A stretch of 64,000 nucleotides of DNA. It comes from Aradus depressus. Its lineage: Eukaryota > Arthropoda > Insecta > Hemiptera > Aradidae. Position numbers and translations under genes: made by a program. Positions within the stretch are counted from its first letter, which is position 1; every line of letters starts with the position of its first letter. The DNA lies in NCBI GenBank assembly GCA_963662175.1, contig OY759223.1, forward strand, positions 7,225,549 to 7,289,548, read 5' to 3'. The notes under the pieces are model-generated. The model was not told the DNA's origin and searched no databases. It was given only the letters and a program-made list of their open reading frames with translations. Shown one piece after another: positions 20,929 through 32,250 of this stretch.

Positions 20929-21466
20929 CAGTGTAAAATCTATATAGATAATAAATGAAGAGAAGAAAAATCAATACATATTAATTACATTTAATAGTAC
21001 TTTACTATCATAATATGTATTTACTAATAAAGTATAAAATTTGAAAACAACAAACATTAATATTGATACAAATAACAACGCTTATTGCGTATAGTCTGTT
21101 ATCTTCGTCTGACGTTTTTTGCTGCTCCAGTATTTTAAGGTAATCACAACAAACAAAAGAACGAATATCTTAGAATCTTCGGTACGTATGATGCCGACAG
21201 TCGAGGTAAATACGTGCTAGACAATAAAGCAACAAAATAACAAACAAAAGACCGTACACAGCTGCAGTTCTTATTAATTTGGGCAACTTGAAAGTACTGT
21301 TTATTGCTTAGTAATGACGTATTGTTGTCGTTATTTAGAGTGGGTGTGATGCTACATAGAGTGTATCATTGTATGGACAACAAGGTAAACCAACCAGATT
21401 CAAGTAACTTCGATGTTTTAGGGAGTTTGTCGTTAAATCGAGTGGCGTTAAATAGAGTTTACACTG
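20929..21466. mobile_element. Tigger/pogo-type MITE with TA target duplication (unit 1)
   Basis: Begins CAGTGTAAAATCTATATAG and ends with GTTTACACTG, flanked by TA on both sides (20927-20928, 21467-21468). It is 538 bp with no transposase frame. It matches the longer copy at 31331-31996 through most of its length but lacks an internal segment. TA flanks and CAGT termini are typical of the Tc1/mariner/pogo superfamily. Confidence 0.8.
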
Positions 21467-21469
21467 TAT

Positions 21470-22720
21470 TATAAAAATTAATGATATTTATTTGTATAAA
21501 AACAAAGAAGCAACTACTAAATTGGTGAATAATTATATGAAATTTTGGAACGAGCCAATGAGTGGAAAACAAAGAGACGATCATCAGCTGTTCTAAATAG
21601 AGTGGACCAGACTAAGTTGGGTTGTGGAGGTGAGAGGGTCTGAGGAGAGATGTGAAGGTGAGACAGTCTAGGAGTGAGTATTCACCAGTAGGTGTGAATT
21701 AACATTGAAATAGATGCGCAAAGGTGGTACTTGTATTTATTTACATATATGTAAATAACATTTGATATAGTTTTAAGTAAATAGTTTGTAAAATTTAATT
21801 TTGCAAAATAGTTTCATTTTTTTATTTCTATCTTATTTTTTAATTTTAAAATGTAGATTTAAGTAAATAAACCCAAATATTTGTTCTTGTATTCTATGCA
21901 TTCATTTTCACTGTTGGCCCAGTAAGATAATTGAAAAACCTATGTATTAGATTTAATATTTTTGCAAAATTTAAAAAAAAAACAATTTGGCATCTCTTTA
22001 AAAATCCAAATGAAAAGTTTGTTAATTGAATTTTTTTTAAATTACGTGGACTTTCTTAAAAATTGCACGTCTTGATCTGTTGATATTTTTTTAGGGCCCT
22101 TTTCGGAAACTACTGTAGAAATTAAAATTTAGTAAAATACCAGAGATATATTTTCTACAGGAAATATGGTAATTTTTATTTGTTTATTTAATTATTAATT
22201 AAATTGTTCATTTTTATTTATTATTATTTCATTATTATTACATAATTTTATTTATCACAGTGGTATCCAGAACCATTCAAGGACGAAACTGCTAAATTGT
22301 AACAATTTAGCAGTTCAGTCCTTGAAGGGTTCTGGATAATAAAATTTGTTGATATATTCATTCTATCGGGAGTTATCGTTTACATAACTTCCCCTATACT
22401 TCGTAAAGGAAGTAAAATGTAAAAATATGTCATTTATAATACAATACAAAGTTTGACAAATAATTCAAATTTATAGAAATGAATTCCGCTTTTTGTTTCT
22501 GAATCAGGAAAAGAAAAAAAAGGGAAGTTTATAGTGAGAGTGAAAACTTAAGTTTATTAGAAAAAATTCAAACTGGTGAAGTACATAGCATGTGATTCAC
22601 TGATGACTTTTCAAGTACAGAACATGAATTGTAACTAGTTTGTAGATTTTATGGAAATATTAATTGTTATATTTCTTTAATTTATGATTTTCATAATTTA
22701 CTGTATTTCTCCTTCTCATA
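21470..22720. other. Non-coding part of the 4.5 kb unit (also 25970-27220)
   Basis: AT-rich. Includes an imperfect palindrome CCAGAACCATTCAAGGAC-GAAACTGCTAAATTG / CAATTTAGCAGTTCAGTCCT-TGAAGGGTTCTGG at 22267-22334 and a reverse piece of the dispersed repeat (TATCGGGAGTTATCGTTTAC, 22363-22410). No gene. Confidence 0.5.
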
Positions 22721-22728
22721 ATTACGCA

Positions 22729-22746
22729 CCCCCCCCCCCCCCCCCC
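22729..22746. repeat. Poly(C) tracts
   Basis: 18 C here and 20 C in the duplicate at 27228-27247; a further 31-C run lies at 54411-54441. Such runs are prone to sequencing-length errors, so the 2-base difference between duplicates is weak evidence of divergence. Confidence 0.9.
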
Positions 22747-23108
22747 AACACTGGCTACGCTCATGTAACAGATGAACCCAATTGTGACAAGTCCCCGTTA
22801 AGACGATGACCACTCTACTCGCACCATGAAGCCCAATTGACCCTCTTCTGTCAACCCATTTAGCCAAACCACTTAACTCATGTACTTAAGTTGACTGTCA
22901 CAAAGCCTTATTTTATTTTATTTTATTTTTTCATTAACTTCCAAGACTTTATTTTTATGAGTTCTAATAAAATCTTTTCTTTTGTAACAAGACTTTTAAC
23001 AAAAGTCTTTAAAGATTTTTTTTTAATAAACCTTATTTTTTCTTTAACTTCTAATGTGAGAAACTCACTTATTGTGAAAATATATAATAAATAAATATAA
23101 TATGTAAA

Positions 23109-23452
23109 GAGGGCGCCGGTAGCTCAGTGGTATGCGTGCTTGCCTACTGAGCTCACGGACGTGGGTTCGTAACCCGACCGAGGCCCTTAGTTTATTTTAT
23201 CTGGGAGGTAAAATAAACTTAAGCACTCCGTCCTTCGGATGGGACGTTAAGCGATGGTCCCGAGCCTGTACGATGTCAGGTACTCGTTAAGGACCCCTAC
23301 CCTAGGTGAATAAAAAATTTAGTGTAGGCAAAATTTAGGACTCCCACAGTAGAGTCGGGCTCATGTCCACCAGGGTGACGAAAGAGCGCTCTGGTAGTAG
23401 GCGATATGACCTCGTAGTTAAAGCCCGGGCATGAGTCATAAACCCTAACCCT
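23109..23452 (+). mobile_element. SINE family A, full length (duplication unit 1)
   Basis: From GGGCGCCGGTAGCTCAGTGG to CATGAGTCATAAACCCTAAC. The tail variant is CCCTAACCCTCACCC. Bordered by the 16-bp target duplication TATAATATGTAAAGAG. Confidence 0.9.
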
Positions 23453-23477
23453 CACCCTATAATATGTAAAGAGAAAA

Positions 23478-23745
23478 GAGAATCGTGGGTTCGGATCCCT
23501 GCCAAGATATTTTTATCTGAGAGGTGAAAAAAACTTGAGCATGCCGTACTTCGGATGGGATGTTAGGCGATGGTCCCGAACCTGTACGATGTCAGGTACT
23601 TGAAAGAACCCTGCCCTAGGTGTATAAAACTTTAAGGTAGACAAAATTTAGGAATCCCAAAGTAGAGTCGGGCTCATGCCCACCAGAGCTCTGTTAGTAG
23701 GCGATATGATCTCGAAGTTAAAGCCCGGGCATGAGTCATAATAAC
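23478..23745 (+). mobile_element. SINE family A, 5'-truncated, diverged (unit 1)
   Basis: Starts within the tRNA-like head at ATCGTGGGTTCGGATCCC and ends GGGCATGAGTCATAATAACT. Belongs to a subtype with AAAAAACTTGAGCATGCCG in place of TAAACTTAAGCACGCCG. Confidence 0.85.
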
Positions 23746-24175
23746 TATAAAGATAGAATATTTGTGTATTTGATGTTATTTTGATAATTCTTTCACCCTT
23801 ATCAAGCTTTCTTCTTTCCAATAAGACTAGACATATTCACCCTTTATCAAAAGGGAGCCGAGCAATGATGGTAAAAGTGAAGCAAGTCCGAGGGCAGTTT
23901 ATTGCATACCCTGCATAAAAAACCTTTGAAAGTATATCAAAACGATGTATGGAGAAATTTTTAGCAATAAAAAATTTCACAAACAAATCTGCGACAACAA
24001 ACACTTATCTATAACAGATAGCCTTCAATAAGAGTTTATATCTCTGCATATAAATCTGTAGTTTTGTCTATCGTGTGTTTGTAGCAAGGCGCAAAAACTA
24101 CAGAACCGATTTTCATAAAATTTCATGTGTAGCATCCCAATAACCTGATTGAATCATAGACTATATTGTTAGCGA

Positions 24176-24489
24176 CTTCTGAGCTGAAGGTCGTGGGTTC
24201 GAAACCCGACCGAGGCCCTTAGTTTGTTTTTACTGGGAGGTAAAATAAACTTAAGCACGCCGTCCTTCGGATGGGACGTTAAGCGATAGTCCCGAGCCTG
24301 TACGATGTCAGATACTCGTTAAAGGCCCCAGCCCTAGATGAATAAAAATTTAGAGTAGGCAAAATTTAGGACTCCCATATTAGAGTCGGGCTCATGTCCA
24401 CCAGAGTGACGAAAGAGCGACGAGTGACGAGGTAGTAGGCGATATGACCTCGTAGTTAAAGCCCGGACATGAGTCATAAAACCTAACCT
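24176..24489 (+). mobile_element. SINE family A, 5'-truncated (unit 1)
   Basis: From ACTTCTGAGCTGAAGGTCGT to GACATGAGTCATAAAACCTA-ACCTC. Has a small local rearrangement GAGCGACGAGTGACGAGGTA in place of GAGCGCTCTGGTA. Confidence 0.85.
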
Positions 24490-24665
24490 CAACATTTAGT
24501 TCATTTTGATATTGTTAGAGGTATATTTTTTATGTTTTCTTTAATAGTTAATAATTCTAATAATTATTAATATTATTATTATTACAATTATTGTCAATAT
24601 TACTTCTGTAGTTTATTATTAAGTTGCATTTTACATAAACTGATTATTTTAACAATTTGTGGGAG

Positions 24666-24833
24666 GGGCCTATGAATGTGGGAGTGGGGAGAAGTTGGTT
24701 CTATGACCGCTGGACAGTGTTGGACAGAGAGTCTTCCATGGTCCTTCAGCCTGTTGACATCAGGACACTCCTCAAGGCCACCAACCCGCCGACTTCTCTC
24801 GTCAACCCGGATCGCCTTTCCGTGGACCTCTGA
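24666..24833 (+). CDS. Probable 3'-terminal coding exon, copy 1, gene unidentified
   Basis: In the frame GGG CCT ATG the sequence reads GPMNVGVGRSWFYDR, WTVLDRESSMVLQPVDIR, TLLKATNPPTSLVNPDRL, SVDL and then TGA at 24831-24833. Third positions are strongly C/G rich, as in the CUB exon and unlike the AT-rich flanks, so I favour a real terminal exon over chance. The acceptor (AG at 24664-24665) has a poor pyrimidine tract and is uncertain. A longer open frame in another phase (from 24676) looks like a shadow. I do not recognise the protein. The exon sits near the right end of the 4.5 kb duplicated unit and so is present twice. Confidence 0.5.
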   Translation, partial: GPMNVGVGRSWFYDRWTVLDRESSMVLQPVDIRTLLKATNPPTSLVNPDRLSVDL

Positions 24834-25427
24834 AGTCTGGTACCTGACTCATCTGGTGTGACGACGTCCTCAGCTTACTCCCAGATCTTCTCGGCCTTGT
24901 TTGGAGATCAGTTCATCAGCCCATTTTCCACATTCTCCCCTCCACATCAGGAGAGTTAATTTTGTTTATTTTTGTTTTTCTTATAAATACACCGACTGGC
25001 CCTTGTATTTGAAATTAGATATAAATATATATACTTTTTTAAGCTAGTCTATGTTATTTATTAACATATATGACCCCAAATATGTCAACGGGAGGGGGGT
25101 AATTTGAAATTGAATTGTAGTTTTTTAACGGTTGATCGGATTTTTGAATGAATGAATAGATCGACACGAAATTTTATAGGATTAGGGTTATAGATGCTGA
25201 ACATTTAGGTCATAAGCATCTAAATACTTTGAGATGGAGACAGAAGCATATCCATACATATGCACATACACACACATATATACATATATATACACATATA
25301 CAGACATACATCCATATACATATATATATTTTTTTTTTTAAGTATTATTGTGTACTTTTACATTTTTGTTTGAATTATAGCATATATGGTGTGATGTATA
25401 AAATTACGCACATTCAAATTATTAATA

Positions 25428-25965
25428 CAGTGTAAAATCTATATAGATAATAAATGAAGAGAAGAAAAATCAATACATATTAATTACATTTAATAGTACT
25501 TTACTATCATAATATGTATTTACTAATAAAGTATAAAATTTGAAAACAACAAACATTAATATTGATACAAATAACAACGCTTATTGCGTATAGTCTGTTA
25601 TCTTCGTCTGACGTTTTTTGCTGCTCCAGTATTTTAAGGTAATCACAACAAACAAAAGAACGAATATCTTAGAATCTTCGGTACGTATGATGCCGACAGT
25701 CGAGGTAAATACGTGCTAGACAATAAAGCAACAAAATAACAAACAAAAGACCGTACACAGCTGCAGTTCTTATTAATTTGGGCAACTTGAAAGTACTGTT
25801 TATTGCTTAGTAATGACGTATTGTTGTCGTTATTTAGAGTGGGTGTGATGCTACATAGAGTGTATCATTGTATGGACAACAAGGTAAACCAACCAGATTC
25901 AAGTAACTTCGATGTTTTAGGGAGTTTGTCGTTAAATCGAGTGGCGTTAAATAGAGTTTACACTG
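25428..25965. mobile_element. Tigger/pogo-type MITE (unit 2 copy)
   Basis: Copy of 20929-21466 carried by the tandem duplication, with identical CAGTG ends and TA flanks. Confidence 0.8.
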
Positions 25966-27610
25966 TATTATAAAAATTAATGATATTTATTTGTATAAAA
26001 ACAAAGAAGCAACTACTAAATTGGTGAATAATTATATGAAATTTTGGAACGAGCCAATGAGTGGAAAACAAAGAGACGATCATCAGCTGTTCTAAATAGA
26101 GTGGACCAGACTAAGTTGGGTTGTGGAGGTGAGAGGGTCTGAGGAGAGATGTGAAGGTGAGACAGTCTAGGAGTGAGTATTCACCAGTAGGTGTGAATTA
26201 ACATTGAAATAGATGCGCAAAGGTGGTACTTGTATTTATTTACATATATGTAAATAACATTTGATATAGTTTTAAGTAAATAGTTTGTAAAATTTAATTT
26301 TGCAAAATAGTTTCATTTTTTTATTTCTATCTTATTTTTTAATTTTAAAATGTAGATTTAAGTAAATAAACCCAAATATTTGTTCTTGTATTCTATGCAT
26401 TCATTTTCACTGTTGGCCCAGTAAGATAATTGAAAAACCTATGTATTAGATTTAATATTTTTGCAAAATTTAAAAAAAAAACAATTTGGCATCTCTTTAA
26501 AAATCCAAATGAAAAGTTTGTTAATTGAATTTTTTTTAAATTACGTGGACTTTCTTAAAAATTGCACGTCTTGATCTGTTGATATTTTTTTAGGGCCCTT
26601 TTCGGAAACTACTGTAGAAATTAAAATTTAGTAAAATACCAGAGATATATTTTCTACAGGAAATATGGTAATTTTTATTTGTTTATTTAATTATTAATTA
26701 AATTGTTCATTTTTATTTATTATTATTTCATTATTATTACATAATTTTATTTATCACAGTGGTATCCAGAACCATTCAAGGACGAAACTGCTAAATTGTA
26801 ACAATTTAGCAGTTCAGTCCTTGAAGGGTTCTGGATAATAAAATTTGTTGATATATTCATTCTATCGGGAGTTATCGTTTACATAACTTCCCCTATACTT
26901 CGTAAAGGAAGTAAAATGTAAAAATATGTCATTTATAATACAATACAAAGTTTGACAAATAATTCAAATTTATAGAAATGAATTCCGCTTTTTGTTTCTG
27001 AATCAGGAAAAGAAAAAAAAGGGAAGTTTATAGTGAGAGTGAAAACTTAAGTTTATTAGAAAAAATTCAAACTGGTGAAGTACTTAGCATGTGATTCACT
27101 GATGACTTTTCAAGTACAGAACATGAATTGTAACTAGTTTGTAGATTTTATGGAAATATTAATTGTTATATTTCTTTAATTTATGATTTTCATAATTTAC
27201 TGTATTTCTCCTTCTCATAATTACGCACCCCCCCCCCCCCCCCCCCCAACACTGGCTACGCTCATGTAACAGATGAACCCAATTGTGACAAGTCCCCGTT
27301 AAGACGATGACCACTCTACTCGCACCATGAAGCCCAATTGACCCTCTTCTGTCAACCCATTTAGCCAAACCACTTAACTCATGTACTTAAGTTGACTGTC
27401 ACAAAGCCTTATTTTATTTTATTTTATTTTTTCATTAACTTCCAAGACTTTATTTTTATGAGTTCTAATAAAATCTTTTCTTTTGTAACAAGACTTTTAA
27501 CAAAAGTCTTTAAAGATTTTTTTTTAATAAACCTTATTTTTTCTTTAACTTCTAATGTGAGAAACTCACTTATTGTGAAAATATATAATAAATAAATATA
27601 ATATGTAAAG

Positions 27611-28989
27611 AGGGCGCCGGTAGCTCAGTGGTATGCGTGCTTGCCTACTGAGCTCACGGACGTGGGTTCGTAACCCGACCGAGGCCCTTAGTTTATTTTA
27701 TCTGGGAGGTAAAATAAACTTAAGCACTCCGTCCTTCGGATGGGACGTTAAGCGATGGTCCCGAGCCTGTACGATGTCAGGTACTCGTTAAGGACCCCTA
27801 CCCTAGGTGAATAAAAAATTTAGTGTAGGCAAAATTTAGGACTCCCACAGTAGAGTCGGGCTCATGTCCACCAGGGTGACGAAAGAGCGCTCTGGTAGTA
27901 GGCGATATGACCTCGTAGTTAAAGCCCGGGCATGAGTCATAAACCCTAACCCTCACCCTATAATATGTAAAGAGAAAAGAGAATCGTGGGTTCGGATCCC
28001 TGCCAAGATATTTTTATCTGAGAGGTGAAAAAAACTTGAGCATGCCGTACTTCGGATGGGATGTTAGGCGATGGTCCCGAACCTGTACGATGTCAGGTAC
28101 TTGAAAGAACCCTGCCCTAGGTGTATAAAACTTTAAGGTAGACAAAATTTAGGAATCCCAAAGTAGAGTCGGGCTCATGCCCACCAGAGCTCTGTTAGTA
28201 GGCGATATGATCTCGAAGTTAAAGCCCGGGCATGAGTCATAATAACTATAAAGATAGAATATTTGTGTATTTGATGTTATTTTGATAATTCTTTCACCCT
28301 TATCAAGCTTTCTTCTTTCCAATAAGACTAGACATATTCACCCTTTATCAAAAGGGAGCCGAGCAATGATGGTAAAAGTGAAGCAAGTCCGAGGGCAGTT
28401 TATTGCATACCCTGCATAAAAAACCTTTGAAAGTATATCAAAACGATGTATGGAGAAATTTTTAGCAATAAAAAATTTCACAAACAAATCTGCGACAACA
28501 AACACTTATCTATAACAGATAGCCTTCAATAAGAGTTTATATCTCTGCATATAAATCTGTAGTTTTGTCTATCGTGTGTTTGTAGCAAGGCGCAAAAACT
28601 ACAGAACCGATTTTCATAAAATTTCATGTGTAGCATCCCAATAACCTGATTGAATCATAGACTATATTGTTAGCGACTTCTGAGCTGAAGGTCGTGGGTT
28701 CGAAACCCGACCGAGGCCCTTAGTTTGTTTTTACTGGGAGGTAAAATAAACTTAAGCACGCCGTCCTTCGGATGGGACGTTAAGCGATAGTCCCGAGCCT
28801 GTACGATGTCAGATACTCGTTAAAGGCCCCAGCCCTAGATGAATAAAAATTTAGAGTAGGCAAAATTTAGGACTCCCATATTAGAGTCGGGCTCATGTCC
28901 ACCAGAGTGACGAAAGAGCGACGAGTGACGAGGTAGTAGGCGATATGACCTCGTAGTTAAAGCCCGGACATGAGTCATAAAACCTAACC
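27611..28989 (+). mobile_element. Three SINE family A copies of duplication unit 2
   Basis: Counterparts of the copies at 23109, 23478 and 24176, now at 27611-27953, 27981-28246 and 28678-28989. Between them is the AT-rich interval with no coding signal that also separates the unit 1 copies. Confidence 0.9.
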
Positions 28990-29166
28990 TCAACATTTAG
29001 TTCATTTTGATATTGTTAGAGGTATATTTTTTATGTTTTCTTTAATAGTTAATAATTCTAATAATTATTAATATTATTATTATTACAATTATTGTCAATA
29101 TTACTTCTGTAGTTTATTATTAAGTTGCATTTTACATAAACTGATTATTTTAACAATTTGTGGGAG

Positions 29167-29334
29167 GGGCCTATGAATGTGGGAGTGGGGAGAAGTTGGT
29201 TCTATGACCGCTGGACAGTGTTGGACAGAGAGTCTTCCATGGTCCTTCAGCCTGTTGACATCAGGACACTCCTCAAGGCCACCAACCCGCCGACTTCTCT
29301 CGTCAACCCGGATCGCCTTTCCGTGGACCTCTGA
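29167..29334 (+). CDS. Probable 3'-terminal coding exon, copy 2
   Basis: Second copy of the exon at 24666-24833, offset by 4,501 bases, with no difference noticed. If the duplication is real, a transcript from the left would have two alternative terminal exons with the same C-terminus; if it is an assembly artefact only one exists. Confidence 0.45.
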   Translation, partial: GPMNVGVGRSWFYDRWTVLDRESSMVLQPVDIRTLLKATNPPTSLVNPDRLSVDL

Positions 29335-29934
29335 AGTCTGGTACCTGACTCATCTGGTGTGACGACGTCCTCAGCTTACTCCCAGATCTTCTCGGCCTTG
29401 TTTGGAGATCAGTTCATCAGCCCATTTTCCACATTCTCCCCTCCACATCAGGAGAGTTAATTTTGTTTATTTTTGTTTTTCTTATAAATACACCGACTGG
29501 CCCTTGTATTTGAAATTAGATATAAATATATATACTTTTTTAAGCTAGTCTATGTTATTTATTAACATATATGACCCCAAATATGTCAACGGGAGGGGGG
29601 TAATTTGAAATTGAATTGTAGTTTTTTAACGGTTGATCGGATTTTTATTTTTCGGAAGGGGGGAGGGGGGATAAAATATATCAACATTTTCTTTTTTTCT
29701 TTTTTGGATTCGGAGAGTTGGAAAAAATTAAATTCCGGTGAAAAATCAACATGGAATTTCTGATCAGATAATCAAATATCATTCGAAATTTGATTTGTGG
29801 ATTCAAGTGACACTATTTGATATGCACCTAAAATAAGAATAGAAGAAGGAGGAGTTAAAGAGAGAGCGGAACTTAGTTTATTAGAAATAATTCGAGGTGG
29901 GGAAGTACATTTGATTTACAGATTTTTTTTACTT

Positions 29935-30470
29935 CCACACATCTGAAGAAGAATTTATTATAACAGTGGCATTTACAGAGGTACAATTATACAATAAGGT
30001 TCCTTAACCATTACCCTTATACACTAAATACAAATCAAAAATAATCAGTTAAATCAATAACAACGCTACTGCTTAAGAGTACATTTTAAAAAACTCTTAA
30101 AGAAAAAGAAAAAAAAAAAATACAAAGTAACTGAAATGAATAGAAAATAAATTAATAAACATTCAAAAACAGAGATTATAATTTAAAATCGTGAACGGAT
30201 ATTTTTGTGTTTCTCTCCCTGAGTTTTGACTATTTTCTTTACCAAAAAGTTTTGATTTGTGTCACACTTAAGTAAAAAGGTTTTTACTGAAATTTATTAT
30301 ATAGTCCAGTAGGAGCTCAACATTTATGTCTTTTGGAGGATGGAGGTGTCCCTCGAATAGCTACCAACCAATCTAATCACAGATCTCTGTAGACAATCTG
30401 TACCTTGCGTGCTCTCAATATTTCTCTGAATATCTTTCATGACTGATGGACAGAACAAGAATATTAAATT
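29935..30470 (-). pseudogene. Jockey-type retrotransposon 3' end, second copy
   Basis: Reverse-complement relative of 53395-53800. The 3' tail is at 29940-29975 (GAAGAAGAATTTATTATAAC), and the coding part (LQ..QN..LR homolog) lies around 30190-30420 with shifts. Truncated at its 5' side. Confidence 0.7.
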
Positions 30471-30734
30471 TTATCTTCAATGTCATGACCAGATCATCCT
30501 AGTCATTCTTCTGTTATCGTTAGTTCTTAGCGAGGAGAGTGGTGTACTTTATCTGAACGCAGCTAAGTACTAATCTAGTTCTTAGTAAGTTGTAAGCGGC
30601 TTTAGACTAATCTCACTCCAGGTAAGAAGCCATTATAACTAAAGTTAGCCAGAAAGATGGATGGACGAAAAGTGTAAGCTTCACTTTGCCAGATACAGGA
30701 AGTACAGAAAAGATAAATCAATCTGTCAAAATAT

Positions 30735-31020
30735 CGAGGCGCAATTTTCAACGGAATTTCATGATTGCCTCATTACAAAAATGCCGCTGTGTGTGTCTGT
30801 GAACGAGATAACTTCTGATAGAATGAATTTATTCACACTAAATTTTATAAGTGTATCCAGAAACCTCCAAGGACGATTTTGAGTCAAATCGGTCCAAAAA
30901 ATAGGGGGATTAGGGGGGAGGCTTAACACAAAACTCTAATAACGGCCGATGTAATCAATGTATTAATATGAAATTCACAGCGACAACCTGAATCCTTCTT
31001 TCCTGAACCAATATGAAGTA
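30735..31020 (+). repeat. Dispersed repeat copy
   Basis: TTTTCAACGGAATTTCATGA..GTGAACGAGATAACTTCTGA..AACTCTAATAACGGCCGATG. First two thirds of the family. Confidence 0.6.
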
Positions 31021-31330
31021 CACTCGACCAAAGCGGTGAAAACACAGTGTTGGGAGAGCGAGCGGGGGTCTGGCTGTGTTTCTGAAGAAAAGTGTAGTAA
31101 CTTGTGATAAAGTGTTAATATACAATAATCAGTGGCTTTGTTTGCCTGTCAAAATCGGTGAAATTAGTTTAATATTGTCTGTGAACCTGTTTTTTAGTTT
31201 TTTCTAATCTCAGCATTAATTGTATTATAGTTTTTAATATTATTATTGATTGCCTTATTTCAAAATTCAAGAGGAAGCAATTTTTTTAAATTTGTATTTC
31301 CATATTTATCCATTTCATTTTTTGAGTATA

Positions 31331-31996
31331 CAGTGTAAACTCTATATAGCGACACTTAAGGCACTGCGCATTTTAAGGCGTTATTGAGAGTTGTCGTTAA
31401 ATGAAGAGAAGAAATATCAATACATATTACATTACATTTAATAGTATTTTACTATTATAATATGTATTTACTAATAAAGTATAACAACAAACATTAATAT
31501 TGATACAAATAACAACGCTTATTGCGTATAGTCTGTTATCTTCGTTTGACGTTTTTTGCTGCTCCAGTATTTTAATTGTATTTTCTTATGTATTTTATTC
31601 ATATCTTGGGATACTGTGGCATCAACTTGGTTATACAAAAAGTCTAGCAGCCGTGGTAAACACGTGCAAGGTGATTACCTAATCACAACAAACAAAAGAA
31701 CGAATTTCTTAAAAATTTCGGTACGTATGATGCCGACAGTCGAGGTAAATACGTGTTTACAACAAAATAACAAACAAAAGACCGTACACAGCTGCAGTTC
31801 TTATTAATTTGGGCAACTTGAAAGTACTGTTTATTGCTTAGTAATGACGTATTGTTGTCGTTATTTAGAGTGGGTGTGATGCTTCATAGAGTGTATCATT
31901 GTATGGACAACAAGGTAAACCAACCAGATTCAAGTAATGTCGATGTTTTAGGGAGTTTGTCGTTAAATCGAGTGGCGTTAAATGGAGTTTACACTG
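31331..31996. mobile_element. Tigger/pogo-type MITE, longer copy
   Basis: 666 bp. The left end CAGTGTAAACTCTATATAGC and the right end, read in reverse, CAGTGTAAACTCCATTTAAC form imperfect terminal inverted repeats, flanked by TA (31329-31330, 31997-31998). Subterminal GTCGTTAAAT motifs occur near both ends. No transposase frame. The middle contains ~60 bp missing from the shorter copies at 20929 and 25428. Confidence 0.85.
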
Positions 31997-32250
31997 TAAT
32001 TATTTCATCTCAATACTTTACCATGTCAATTTTCATTAATTTTTTTTCACTGTAGCTGATACACTTTATATATATTCTTTTTAAATTTTCAATTTTATTT
32101 AAGAAGGCTGGCTGAACTCTTTCCAACGAAATGTATTTTATTTCGAAAGGAATAACGATTATTATTATTATTAATATGAAATTTAGCATGAGGTTCCAGA
32201 AAGCCTCATGTAGGGAGGAGGGTGATCTCAGATTGAGCTGGGGATGTACG

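Larger units (their letters stand above)
20651..25149 (+). repeat. 4.5 kb tandem duplication, unit 1
   Basis: The sequence from GAATGAATAGATCGACACGA onwards recurs at 25150 with an offset of 4,499, rising to 4,501 after a poly(C) tract (18 C here, 20 C in unit 2). The only substitution I noticed is A/T in the context GTAC[A/T]TAGCATG. The unit carries a Tigger-like MITE (20929-21466), three SINE copies and the probable terminal exon. The left breakpoint lies inside a dispersed repeat, and the junction carries an extra GAAT next to GAATGAATAG. Confidence 0.95.
25150..29646 (+). repeat. 4.5 kb tandem duplication, unit 2
   Basis: Second unit, matching unit 1 up to ..GATCGGATTTTT, after which the sequences diverge (ATTTTTCGG here, GAATGAATG at the first junction). 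It holds the same contents: MITE 25428-25965, SINEs 27611-27952, 27981-28246 and 28678-28989, exon 29167-29334. Confidence 0.95.
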
